Source: Taudactylus pleione (lineage: Eukaryota; Chordata; Amphibia; Anura; Myobatrachidae). Taken from it: a stretch of DNA of 64,000 bases. The DNA lies in the NCBI GenBank assembly GCA_031769625.1, contig JAUIMM010000702.1, positions 4,520,001 through 4,584,000 on the forward strand, read 5' to 3'. The position numbers and the translations under genes were made by a program. The notes below the pieces were generated by a model. It did no database searches and was not told the origin of the DNA. It saw only the letters and a program-made list of their open reading frames with translations. Numbering within the stretch: the stretch's first letter is position 1; each line of letters begins with the position of its first letter. Below, in pieces: positions 32,713 through 44,000 of the stretch.

Positions 32713-33394
32713 CAGAACCTTTTCTACACAGATGTGCTAATTGTCACACACTGAAGTACCTGTACACGTACTGTCAGTCCAATGGTTAGTGTACACTTTC
32801 AACATTCTGTAGTTTTGTTGCTTTAGTGGTACTAATACATTTTAAGAAAGAGACAGTTGGGGCGGCTAAGTCACAAGGTCCATGAAGCACCATGCGGGGC
32901 TATTTGGCACATCTAGAGCAAAGATGTTTGAGGACACATCTGTATTAATGCCCGTTTTACAATTGTTACTGATATATTGAAAGTACATGAAAAATATGTA
33001 CAATGAGCAATGTAAAAATGCACAATCATATAGAAACCTGACAGAAACTTAATATGCAAATTGTCTGACAGAAAGTAGATTTCCTAACACCCATTGTTGT
33101 TTCATTTTAGATGTGTGTTTCATAGAGGTTATTGAGGTAAACGGCTAAGGACACTTTTTCAAATGCCTCTACGTTTTAATTTGAATCATTGTGAAATAAG
33201 CTAAAACAAAATGGAGAGATACATTCAGCTTGTGCTGTTGTGTAAGGATTATCCTGTAATACTGTGGCAAACTGTGCATTACTTTAAAACAGAAAAGCTT
33301 TAACTGAACATTTTCAAGATTTTTTATATTATTAGGTGATCTACATAAATGTACTGTAACAATGACATAACCATAGAGCTGATATTATGGTATA
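32713..33394. other. No gene seen
   Basis: AT-rich unique-looking sequence with stops in all frames; no repeat structure recognised. Confidence 0.5.
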
Positions 33395-33469
33395 ACTAGC
33401 TGTTGCCTGATGCACTGCCCACTATTAAATCGCTTCTGCCAACATTTTTTTATTTGAGGTGTTCTAGTT

Positions 33470-34438
33470 TTTATTATTATCCTTTATTTATATGGCACCA
33501 CAAGTGTTCCACAGCGCCTTACAGAGTGCATAAACTAATAAGTGAAAAAGAAACGAATAACTTACAGTACATTACAGTGCAGGACAAGGACATGGTTTAT
33601 GTACATTGCTGCAATAGCGATTATAACACTCCCAATAAGCAGCAGGGAGTTAGCAGTCAATTGCTGCAATAGCGATTATAACACTCCCAATAAGCAGCAG
33701 GGAGTTAGCAGTCAAGTGTTATTTGCCCTTGTGGGGATTAAGGAGTAGAAGACAGTATAAGGAGAAGCACATGAGGGAAGAGGTCCCTGCTCATGAAAGC
33801 TTACATTCTAAAGGGGAGGGGCAGACAGACAGGCATGACACAGATGGGGTAGATAGGGAGGAAAGAGCATGAAGTGGGTTAGTATGAGAAGAGACCTTGA
33901 TGAAGTAGTGGGTCTTGAGAGCCCATTTGAAGATTTGTAGATATGTTGATAGTCGGAGAGGGAGAGAGTTCCAAAGGTAGGGAGCAACACGGGCAAAATC
34001 TTGGAGGCGGGAGTGGGAGGAAGTAATCAGTTGGCAGGAGAGGTGGCATGCATTTGTTGAGCGAAGTAGACAGGCGGAAGTATGAAGGGAGATGAGGTCA
34101 GAGATGTAAGTGGGAGAGGCTTGGGTGAGAGCTTTGTAGGTGAGTGTAAGAACCTTGAATTGGCATCTGAAGGGAAAAGGGAGCCAGTGTAGGGCTTGAA
34201 GGACAGGGGAAGCAGATGTAGAATGTTTGGAGAGGAAGATGAGCCGAGCAGCAGTGTTGACGGCCGATTGTAGTGTAGAGAGGTGGGAGACTGGGAGGCC
34301 AGCTAGGAGAAGGTTAGAGCAGTCCCATCTGGAGATGACCAGTGAGTGGATGAGGGTTTTAGTAGCATCCAGGGTGAGGAAAGGTCTAGTTGTATTGCTT
34401 TGCACAGGTGCCCTGTTGTGGGTGTAGACCACATAACA
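33470..34438 (-). pseudogene. L2/CR1-type LINE, C-terminal part
   Basis: An open minus-strand stretch (34483-33791) codes SAVNTAARLIF, VLQALHWLPFPFRCQFKVLT, YKALTQASPTYISDLI and FARVAPYLWNSLPLRLSTYL, the C-terminal half of an L2-type reverse-transcriptase protein. The 3' end, 'atttatatggcaccacaagt' at 33487, is the typical tail. Unusually long open frame for a dead LINE fragment. Confidence 0.85.
33606..33716. repeat. Two-copy 55-bp tandem repeat
   Basis: TTGCTGCAATAGCGATTATA and the following 35 bp occur twice, at 33606 and 33661, with no mismatch noticed. Lies within the L2 3' UTR. Confidence 0.85.
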
Positions 34439-34740
34439 AGCATCGCTATACAGACTGGTGGTAGCAGTGCCTTCACCCACCACTCACACCAATGTCACTG
34501 TGTGCCCTGTGCACAGACTATGTAGCCTATCCTATTCAAGTGAACGCAGGCCTAAGGCATTTATCCCCCCCCCCACATCTTATCGGCCGTGCGCATGGTG
34601 CCACACCTATCTTGTGCATTGATGATGTCAATACATTTTCAACTATAAAATGATGCTGTTTTTATGAAAATTGGTTCAGTAGTTTTTGAACCAACTTGGA
34701 ACAAACAGACAGCCACAACTTTCTTATTATATTAGTATAG

Positions 34741-35124
34741 TTTATGTTACAGTGTTTGGAGGTTGGAGAGTGAGCTGCATGCAAGGAGACACAGAGGAGG
34801 GGGATATAAAAATATGATAAAAGAGAAAAGTGTTGTCTATAATAAGGCCGCAACTGGGGGTGGGGGCTAAGGAAGACGTGCCCCAGGTGCTCTTGTCCGC
34901 CGCCATTACTATGCTCACTGTGCAGTGGGTAGTAGCTGTTGGGAGTCTCAGTCTCCCAGAATGCAGGTGCTGGGTGTGACCGTGACGTCGTCGGGCATGG
35001 CTTTCTGGAAGCAGCCACGGGGGAGAGAGGACAGAGGAGCAGCTGCAGCAGCCCTCAAACACCGCTTGAACCTGCCTGCCTAACGGACACAGAGGGAGAT
35101 AAATCACGGGGGGAGGCGCATAAT
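34741..35124. other. No gene seen
   Basis: Moderately GC-rich sequence. Short open frames have no recognisable similarity. Confidence 0.5.
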
Positions 35125-35325
35125 GTGTAAGGGGCATTACTGTGTGGCATAATGTGTTATATGGGGCATTGCTGTTTGGCATAAAGTGTAAGGGGCATTA
35201 CTGTGGCATAATGTGTTGTAAGGGGCATTACTGGGTGGCATAATGTACTGTATAAGGGGCATTACTGTGTGGCACAATGTGTTATAAGTGGCATTACTTA
35301 GTGTGGCATAATGTGTAAGGGTCAC
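35125..35325. repeat. Minisatellite, unit about 28-32 bp
   Basis: GGGGCATTACTGTGTGGCAT and variants recur about seven times, separated by 'aatgtgttata'-type spacers. Confidence 0.8.
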
Positions 35326-36060
35326 GAATTACTGTGTCACAAAACCACACACCCTTTTATGGGGAAGAACGTCCTTTTTGGTGTTTGTTTGTTTTGTTTG
35401 GGGGAGGGGGGAGCCAAATTACTGCCTTGCTCCGTGTGAGGAAAATCCTGGTCTTGGCCCTGTCCCTAACAGCCATACAGATGTATTATTTCATTTTTAA
35501 TCTGCACTAGAAAAACATTCTTATTGGTTGTTATGGGTAACATTATATTTCTATGCACCTCGGTCATGAATGTCCCTAGAGTACAGTCACCAGTGGTTGT
35601 TACTGGATGGAACTTCAGAAGAAATACCCTGTGTGACACAAATCAAAAGCTTTTATTAATCAATGTGCATGTGATTTCCAGCATGTGTAACTCCCCACAG
35701 GTCTGGTGCAAGAACTGTGTTGAAACAAAATGTAGCCCTTTTTTGAGGACCAGGTGACTTATTTTCGCAGAGACAAATCTGTACAAATTCTGTCAGCATA
35801 CAATTAGATAACATAGATCAGTTTCATAATTAGCTAACATTGTGTAAATTGATTAGATTTGTATAAGTTTTAGCAGCTTCAAATGACTCTTAAGAGGCCT
35901 ATTTATGAAATAATACTTGCAGGACATCCCCCCCAAAACACCCATTTTCAGGGGTTACCCGCAAATATTAAGTATCACCCCAATCAGTTGCGTAAGTGCA
36001 GGGGGTGCGGCTGCCATGGGGCCCGGACCTCCCTGCACCTACGGTGCCAGCCTCGGTCCG
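35326..36060. other. No gene seen; fragment of a GAGGCCTATTTATGA repeat
   Basis: Near 35897, AGGCCTATTTATGAAATAA resembles the start of the repeat at 58529. The rest is without recognisable structure. Confidence 0.45.
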
Positions 36061-36061
36061 T

Positions 36062-36858
36062 GGATACAGGAGACCTGATTCAGAGATGGTCACAATGCCG
36101 ATGTTTATGCAGCTATGTGATTATCGGTGGTCTGCGCACATGTCTGACACTCTGCTCATGTGTAAAGTTTCATTACTGATGTGTTGTTCACAGAGGAATT
36201 ATTTGCAAAGTGATTGATGGATAGGGACCATTTGTGGGCAAACTTGGGTTGGTGGGGGGGTGACAAAAATGCAGGTGTTTTCGGAGCATGTCACCGGGGC
36301 CTATTCATAAAATCTAAATGGCCCGGTAACCATGCGGAAATGCTAGTTTCTGCATATTTTACTTACCGGACCATTCATCATCAGGGGTCTGAAAAGGACC
36401 CCTGGTATTCAGCAAACTCCGAAAACTGAAAGTTTTCATAGTTTGCTTCCGAGAACAAGCACCATCTTCAGATGGAGCTTGTTCTTGGATTCCCGCTCCT
36501 TCCTATGAGAAGGAGTTCTGGGGATGCGAAAAGGGATCCGGGTGGATCCCTCCACCACCTCCTATCTCCTCGGTGGCTGTGCGCATGCATGACCTGAAGC
36601 CACACATACGTAGCCAGGATGACAGGGAGGAGGTAAGTAATGCAGATATATCTGTAGCTGCTATACTAACCGAGGGGACAGCTGCTTTTCGGAGCAGCTG
36701 TCCCCGCACCGGAGCAATGATGAATTGTCTAATTACAATGATGAAGTGGTTGTCTCTATACAAATCTAGACAGCTGCGACATTTGCATATTTTTTCACAT
36801 ATGCTACATACAAATTCTCAGCAGGAGTGGCATTAGCGTACAACTCTGAATCAGGCCC
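36062..36858. mobile_element. Composite Harbinger-like MITE
   Basis: ACCTGATTCAGAGATGG at the left and CTCTGAATCAGGCCC near 36845-36858 are inverted ends. A second element start, GGGGCCTATTCATAA at 36297, is nested inside, related to the one at 54809. Confidence 0.5.
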
Positions 36859-36859
36859 A

Positions 36860-37495
36860 GAGATGCCCACTGGCTGCGTATCTAATCACCCGCTTTACGG
36901 AAAAAGTCGCACCATTGGTTACACATACTTTGCACCATTGGACATTCAAGCAACCCTGTTGTTGCTCAGAATATCTGCCTGAACATGGGCATCGAAATCA
37001 CTGCAAATGCAAAAAGTTGCAATTATTGACCACCACATGCCCGTATCTGAATAGTCATCCCCTATAACCACCTAGAAACGCCCATTCAAATACCAATTGT
37101 CTGCCTCCAAATTCTCACTGTGTGTGGGTGTGTGGTGGGGGACCAGTAGCCATCGGGGTGCATGCACAACGCAACTCCAAAACATGCGCAGCACAAAAAA
37201 CTACGCATAGATCTACACTGCGTCCATCTCTAAATCAGCCACAAATTGCTTTAACACTAAACACACTATTGAAAGTAAGCTGAAATATATAGAGCTACTT
37301 TCTTGAATTAGTGTTATTAAAATGTTTCTTTGAGATATTACAATATTATTAAACAACACAAGTGATCTTTTAAAGCAACTACAGTGAGCAGAACATCCAT
37401 ACAATTCTCTGTATGTGATTGTAACAATTAAAATGGTAGTTTATATGTAGAGTGTTGCAATCCCCTAAACACACTTTCATTAGCAAAGTGGAGAA
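36860..37495. other. No gene seen
   Basis: AT-rich sequence. Short open frames only. Confidence 0.5.
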
Positions 37496-37800
37496 TGTCA
37501 ACAATTAGGGGCGTATCTATAATGGGTGCAGGATGTGCGGGGAACACGGGCCTCTGGGTCCAGGGGCTCCGCACCACACACCCTGCACCCATAATAATAC
37601 TTACCTCTCCGGAGTCCCACGTTGGCACGGGCGTCCAGAGCTCTAAAACGACTGGAAAATGGCCGCGGTGGCCATTTTCCCATCGTTTGCGCATGCGCAG
37701 TACAAGGAAGATGGCCGCCGCGGCCATTTTCCTGGTGACCTGTGCACACTCTAGTGCCCAGAGTCTATAACTCCGGCGCTGGCCGTGCACAGCTCAGTGT
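37496..37800. repeat. GC-rich palindromic repeat
   Basis: ATGGGTGCAGGATGTGCGG and its complement near 37580 pair, as do the segments around GGCCGCGGTGGCCATTTTCC. Looks like part of a non-autonomous element; family not identified. Confidence 0.45.
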
Positions 37801-38561
37801 ATCAGCATTTTTGTCATAGCACCCTTAGGCCAAAAGTTTCATATTGAGAAATTCATAAAAAAATATTAAATTAAGTAAATTATGCTTACCTGTCATTCTT
37901 AAGGTGGTGGACAGGGTTACACTTCTGTGTTTGTCCACACATTTTATGATAGGCAAAACCAGTGCTGGTGGCTGCCAATCACATGGACCATAGATATAAT
38001 ATTTGGTCCTAGACCACCAACCCGTAACATCCCTGCAAGTGCCTGCAACACCCCAGGGTGACATGACACTCGGTTTTTGAGCCACTAAGTTATAGTAAAA
38101 TTAAATCCAAACTAATTAGAACTGAGCTTGGTAGAAGACTTGTCCAGTTTTTCTTTTTTATACAGTGTAATGTGCATTTGTTTCTCTATTCATTTATTTG
38201 CAGTACAGTTCTCTGAAGCCAGCACTGGAACTGAAATCTATGTGGTCGGGATCTGGTCCAGCTACTGCTGGAGGAAAAACCCTCATTTATACAATATAAT
38301 AAGCGAAAAAGTGTGTATTTGTCTGTTTGTCCTTTATGCATGGCCGTTTTGTACAAATTTGGATTACATTTTTGCCGAGGTTTGAACTTCGTCAGGGCCA
38401 CACACTGTCACTCAATCACATAAAATCAGAGCACTCTTAAATTACACATGTTCTGGGGCTGAGGGGCTGGCTTCATGCACACACACTGTCACACTCTCAT
38501 CTCTTCCAAAGTGTTGTGTTATATCACTTTTCCAACAGCCACATCATGAAATACGAATTTA

Positions 38562-39038
38562 GGGCCTGATTCAGAGTGGCTCGCTGCTGGCGAGCGCTCT
38601 CTCTGAATCAGGGCGTTTTTTTTTTTTTTTTTCAGGCCACTCGCTAAGCACCCACAGCTTTTGCGAGCGGCCTGGAGCCTGTCACGATTATTGTGACCAT
38701 CGGGCTTGCAAGGAGACCCTGTGGTAGGGTCTCAGCTCTCGCAAGCCCGAGTGGACTCCCTGTTCTAATAGAGCAGGAAGTCCACTACAGACATCACTAG
38801 TGATGTCAGTAGTGCTGCCCACAAATGCCAGGCGTTCCTAAGGGAATGCCTACAAAACAGGGTGAGCTGTCAATCAACATCAACAGCCGCCCTGTCTTGT
38901 AGCGAGACCCGTAGCGATGGAGCAGCCATCGCTGGATGGGTCTCGTGCATGCGCACGCCAGAGGTGGTGCATGTGCAGTGGGGGACATTGACCTGCTTGC
39001 GAGTGCTGTGTGCTTGCGAGCAGGTCTGAATCAGGCCC
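38562..39038. mobile_element. Harbinger-like MITE with TTA target duplication
   Basis: Starts GGGCCTGATTCAGAG and ends GTCTGAATCAGGCCC; TTA directly flanks both sides (38559-38561 and 39039-39041). A 3-bp TWA duplication with G-start ends is the PIF/Harbinger signature. Interior is palindromic and non-coding. Confidence 0.75.
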
Positions 39039-39372
39039 TTAGTCAGCCCTCTGTGTTTGCATGATAAACTTTGACATTAAACAGTGTGCACTATTAGAAT
39101 TTCACTCACTGTCTCATCTTACAGCAGCCATCTCGTGAGTCTTAGCAGAGTGCCTGGCAGGCTCTTGAGCAGATCAGCACTCATTCAGACTGTGGCAGAC
39201 AGCATAATCAATCCACAATCTTTGATCCTGGCAAAGCTTAGCATACAGAGATTACAAATAGCAGGGGAAATTGAGCGCAGCAACACAGTGCCACTGTGGA
39301 CGGCCCTCTTCTGTCCGGGAAGAGGACTTCAGCTAGACATGGTCTTCAATGTTGCTCTGTAGAGTGATTTCA

Positions 39373-39866
39373 GGGGGGTGATTCAGCTGCGGATGCAGTG
39401 ACAGGGAACACGCAGATTATCAGGAATCTGCACATGCACCTGACCAATACTATGCATGTGCAGTATGGCTCTGTGATCCCGCACGCAGTCTGGCAGCAGA
39501 CTGTCAGTGACTGACAGTCTACTGCCATTTCTGGGCAGGTAGCGGGCAACAATGGCCTCCGTTTTCCAAACAGAGGTAAGTCGCCACCATTGGGGGGGAG
39601 TGGAGAGGTCAGGATCTCCATCAGCTGATGGACATTTCCTGGCCTCTTTTACTCATCTGCAGCGGCCGGCTTGCGTGACCCCATGGTCACTCAGCTGGCC
39701 AAAGGGATCTCAAATTATCTGATGCTGCGTCCTTGAATGCAGCTCAGATCAGTAATACATGCAGGGGGAGTGACACCTCCTGCTTCATTACCATTTTACA
39801 GCTATTGCAGCTGCTAACATGTAGGCAGCTGCAATAGCATATCCGTCCGCAGCTGAATCACCCCCT
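39373..39866. mobile_element. MITE with GGGGTGATTCAGCTG ends
   Basis: Inverted ends GGGGGTGATTCAGCTGCGGA and TCCGCAGCTGAATCACCCCC (allowing one gap). A relative lies at 57745-58212 (shared 'gacagtctactgccattt'-type interior). Confidence 0.7.
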
Positions 39867-40035
39867 CTGTTCTGCAGTGATGTCTGAAACTCAAGTGATT
39901 TTGGAAGCTATATTGATTTCTGTTCTGTAAGTTAGTCTGCTCCTGATATACCCCATTCCAAACTGTATGAGAATACGCCTACCTGCACTTTTACTCCTAA
40001 TTTGCATAGTTATCCAGGTTATAGGCGAGGACAAT

Positions 40036-40583
40036 GGGCCTGATTCAGACCCACTCGCGAGCGGCTGTCCGCTCGCAAGTGGGTCGATGTTATGGACTGA
40101 GCATGCGCACGATTGAGGGAGCTCCGTCGTGCGCATGCGCCAGACGCGATGAGCGAAGGAAAGTCCTTCGCTCGTTGTGTCTGATCAAAGGGGGCGTGCT
40201 GTCGATGTTGATTGACAGCACGCCCCCTTTGGTAGGCGTGCCGGGGGCGTGCCTCCCTGACGGGGCGTTCCCACGGGAACGCCTCCCATCAGAAGCTGGC
40301 CCACTGACATCACTAGTGATGTCAGTGGGAGTGATTTTGGCTCTGATAGAGCCAAAATCACTACGGAGCTTGCGGTTGAAAACCTCAACCGCAGGCTCCG
40401 GCTCGCAATTTCGATGGTCGCGATGGTCTCGACCATCGCGGCCATCAAAATGCACGCTCATATAGCCTGTGGGTGGTGACCCACAGCTATACGAGCGTCC
40501 AGAAGGACGCTCCATTTTCATGGAGGCCGGCCCTCATTCAGAGCGTGCACTCTGCTCAGAGCATACGGCTCTGAATGAGGGCC
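40036..40583. mobile_element. Harbinger-like MITE with AAT flanks
   Basis: Starts GGGCCTGATTCAGACC, ends GGCTCTGAATGAGGGCC, with AAT on both sides. Several nested palindromes (for example around CTGACATCACTAGTGATGTC). Closely related to 47431-47966. Confidence 0.7.
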
Positions 40584-40654
40584 AATGTAAAGATATGAAG
40601 GCTGCAGGTGTACTTCAGTATTCAAACCGGGCAACACTGGGTATCCCAGCTAGT

Positions 40655-40950
40655 AGGAAATAATGGTAGATCAGCAATGTTCTAGGAAAAAGCTGCTTTA
40701 TAAACAATGACTCTTTTACTGAGTTCTTGTTTTATAACGTAATGCTGCCACGATCTTCCTGTCTTGCTGTATGAAGAATACAAATACACATAATCATTTT
40801 GCTAAAGAGATACTGTTGCTTTAACATTTTACTGAATTTTGCTATTCTACAGAAGTTGCTCTCATTGTAAACCAAGAACATAACATCTGTTTTCAGTACT
40901 GAAACCAACCAGGATGCTTTTTTAAGTAACAAACAGTTTCATACAGTGCC
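40655..40950. other. JCHAIN upstream region
   Basis: About 300 bp of AT-rich sequence between the Helitron-like end and the JCHAIN promoter; no repeat or second gene recognised. The most likely place for proximal control elements. Confidence 0.5.
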
Positions 40951-40954
40951 CCCA

Positions 40955-41012
40955 CCCCCTTCTTATAGGAGCCCAGTCCCACCTGGACATCTTCATAAGA
41001 AGGAGAGGAAGA
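40955..41012 (+). promoter_or_regulatory. JCHAIN: Candidate JCHAIN core promoter and short 5' UTR
   Basis: A C-rich stretch is followed by a TATA-like TTATAG at about 40963-40968, some 45 bp before the ATG at 41013. This would place transcription start near 40990-41000 and leave a very short 5' UTR. The spacing is visible; the promoter role is inferred. The block lies about 300 bp after the 3' end of a Helitron-like element, so more distal control regions may be displaced or transposon-derived. Confidence 0.5.
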
Positions 41013-41073
41013 ATGGAGAAGCACAGTGTATTACTAGCAGCCGTGGTGCTGCTGTTTGCTGTATATGTAACAG
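41013..41073 (+). CDS. JCHAIN: JCHAIN exon 1: signal peptide
   Basis: Encodes Met-Glu-Lys-His followed by a hydrophobic run of Leu, Ala and Val ending Val-Thr-Gly, which fits a secretory signal. The donor CAG/GTAGGT at 41074 leaves phase 1, and the split Gly codon is completed by exon 2 (G + GG). As in mammals, exon 1 carries only the leader. Confidence 0.93.
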
Positions 41074-44000
41074 GTAGGTAAAGTAGGAATTTGCACAAAT
41101 ATTTCAGAATTGAGTGGTGTATTTACTAAAGCTTCTAAAACAAACATGTGGATATGTTGCACATAGCAACCAATCAGATTCTGTGTATCATTTTCTAGAA
41201 TGCAATAGAGAAATGATAGCTAGAATCTGATTGGTTGCTATGGGCAACATCACCACTTGTCTGTTTTAGAAACTTTAGTAAATACACCCTGTAAGTAATA
41301 TAAAACAATAAAATGCTATTCTCAACTGCGCTATAAGGCATTTAAGTATTTTATATCCCTGTCATTCTTTTAAGCACTAATTTCCTTCATAATATTTTTA
41401 ATTATTAATATAAAGAAAAGCAAAGTAAAAAGTGCAGTATTCACCACAGTTATGACAGTGGTTTCTCAAGGCACCCTAACAGTCCAGGTATTAAGCACCG
41501 CTAGCATAATTAGTACCTCAGTCAATTTGATCTATCCATCTGTATTCATGTATGGATATCCTTGAAATCTGGACTGTTGGGTACAATAAAGTTTGGGACG
41601 ATTACATTCTGATAATGATAGATAAACAATTTGAAGGATCAAATGAATACTTGAATGCAAGGTTTGCGCTTCCAGAATGATATTTGCATTATTTAACAAT
41701 TCTTTATAGAAGAAAATACTATGACGAGGAAAACGGATAACCTAGAGAGAGACAGTAAGATCTTACATGCACATTTTTCAGATGGATGAACACTACAGAA
41801 TTATTTACTCAATGTAGCTGGTTTCACTTCTGTGTTTCATTTACCATATTACCTATATGTTGTGAGTTTTTAATCTTAACTTGCTTCTGTGCATTTTACA
41901 CTAGCAGAAAGTACATACGACCTTTTATCTGCAGTATGCCTAAAAATAATTAGTGTCATTTGATACATACAAATGGGGTATACATTAATACAGCATTTGG
42001 TTTTAATCATTGTACCATTTGTACATACTGCTTATTAAAATGAAATTACATAAAGCCACTTCAGTCATAGAATGCCGGTTACTGAGATGGGTGTGGTATA
42101 AGAGATAGACAGTAATTAGATATACAATGTCTAGATCGACCCCAGATGTTAGACAGTTAATAGATCGACAGGTACAAAAGGTCGACACACTAAAGGTCGA
42201 CATGTTAGAAGATCGACAGGTACAAATGGTCGACAGGGTCAAAAGGTCGACATGAAAATGGTTGGTGCTAAAATGGTCGACACGTGATTTTATTTTTTTG
42301 CGTAAATACCATTCGGCCCCTTGCGGGCTCGCTTCGCTCGCCACATGGATTTATTCCCCCTCCATGCCCACTTGGATGGTAGGGAATGACGTTGGATGGT
42401 AGGGAATGATGTTGGACACTGGTCATCTTAAGTGCCTAAACCTAAAAAAAACAGAAAAAAAATCATGTGTCAATAATTTTTGTGTCAACCATTTTCATGT
42501 CGACCTTTTGACCCTGTCGACAATTTGTGCATGTCGACCTTCTTACATGTCGGCCTTTAGTGTGTCGACCTTTTGTACATGTCGACCTTTTGTACCTGTC
42601 GACCTATTGACTGTCTAATAACTGGGGTCGATCTAGACATTGTCTAACTAATTACTGTCTATCTACAGTCCGGCACCCACTGAGACTAAACACCCAGCTT
42701 CAGGCGTTGTAAGCGACATTCTCTGACTAAAGTGTTTGTAGTCGGATTTAACAGCGCACTGAATTGAATAGCTCTGGGAACTCCTTCCCGGGGCTATTCA
42801 GCATCGTGCTGAATTGAATCGCCCCCAATTATGTCTTTAGTATGTCAACATTCAAAATGTCGACAACAGAAGGTAGACATTGATGGTGTTGACATGGTTA
42901 AAATTCTGACAATAAGATCTGATTCCGAAATGCATCTCCTGTACATCTTGTGAACTGTTGGTCTGCTTCAGAGATGGATGATATTGCACAGCTGCTGTGA
43001 CTTTGTATGCAGCGGCTGTGCAATAATATTCTAATGCCGCAGCTGGCATCTTGTGTAAATGCACGCATCCTGTTGGTTTTTCTGATCTGCTGCTGTATAA
43101 GATGATGCAGCATCAAAACATCTGCGTGAACATTGGTCATCTAAATCTCTCAGGTTACTCAGGATGGGCAGTGTTCACGTTGCCGGGACCAATGAAGCTG
43201 CGTCGGTAGATAAAGACACGACCTCGGCACACCTCAAAAATGGGACTGTCATGCCCCCATTTTTGAGAACACTGCTTGTTGCCACCCCATCCACATGGTA
43301 TGCAGTCAGGATGCCGACAGTCTAAATGCCGACCGTCGGCATCTCGACTGTCTAATGCTGGCAAGGGTCTAATGACAGGCGTCGAAATCCTGACGCCTGG
43401 CATCCCGATCGAAGGAATAGCTGCAGGGGTGGAGGGTTAGGTTAGGGGCTCCTGGGGGGGACTGAAGGTTAGACACCCCCCCTGGGATGGTTAGGCTAGG
43501 GGAAGAGGGGTTTAGGGTTAGGCACCCCCGAGGGGGAGGTTAGAGTTAGACACCCCCTCGGGAGACTTAGGTTTAGGCTGTGGGGAAGGGGGGGGTTAGA
43601 TTTAGGCACATACAGGGGAGGTTAGAGTTAGGCACTTGGGGGAGGAGGTTATGGTTAGGAACCCCTACAGTGGGGGGGGGGGTCAGGTTATTAAATACTA
43701 AAATACTTACCTGTCGGGATTAGAAACGCCGGTCTTCCAGCGTCGAGATTAGAACCACTGGACATGCGTCCGGCGGTATTTCATACCGATCCCATCCACA
43801 CCCCCAAACAGCCATAGCATGTCAATCATACTGTGGCTTGCAGTGGCAAACACAGGATTTTGAAAGGGGGGTTTCCAAATAATTGGTTACAGAACCAATG
43901 ACAAAACATCTAACCAGAATAAGCCTGCAACATACACTTTATTGTTTACTTCAAGTTTTTTAATATAAATAACAACAAATCGCTAGTAAAAAAAAAAATG

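Larger units (their letters stand above)
33395..34740 (-). mobile_element. Helitron-like non-autonomous element with nested L2
   Basis: On the minus strand it starts TATACTAATATAATAAG near 34740 and ends in AGCTAGT at 33395, preceded by a GGGCAGTGC-like segment. The same start and end types appear at 38288-40654 and 44685-45865. The middle (33470-34438) is an L2 LINE. Confidence 0.5.
38288..40654 (+). mobile_element. Helitron-like element carrying three MITEs
   Basis: Starts TATACAATATAATAAGCG, followed by 'tgtgtatttgtctgtttgtcc'-like sequence, and ends with a GGGCAACACTGGGTATCCC segment then AGCTAGT. Start and end types match two other elements in the window. Three palindromic MITEs lie inside. 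No Rep/helicase is present. Confidence 0.45.

Noticed and set aside
43426..43695. Possible interstitial telomere (TTAGGG) array
   Set aside because: Units are GGTTAGGGTTAGGCAC-like with irregular spacers, not consecutive TTAGGG; a similar array occurs inside a fold-back element.
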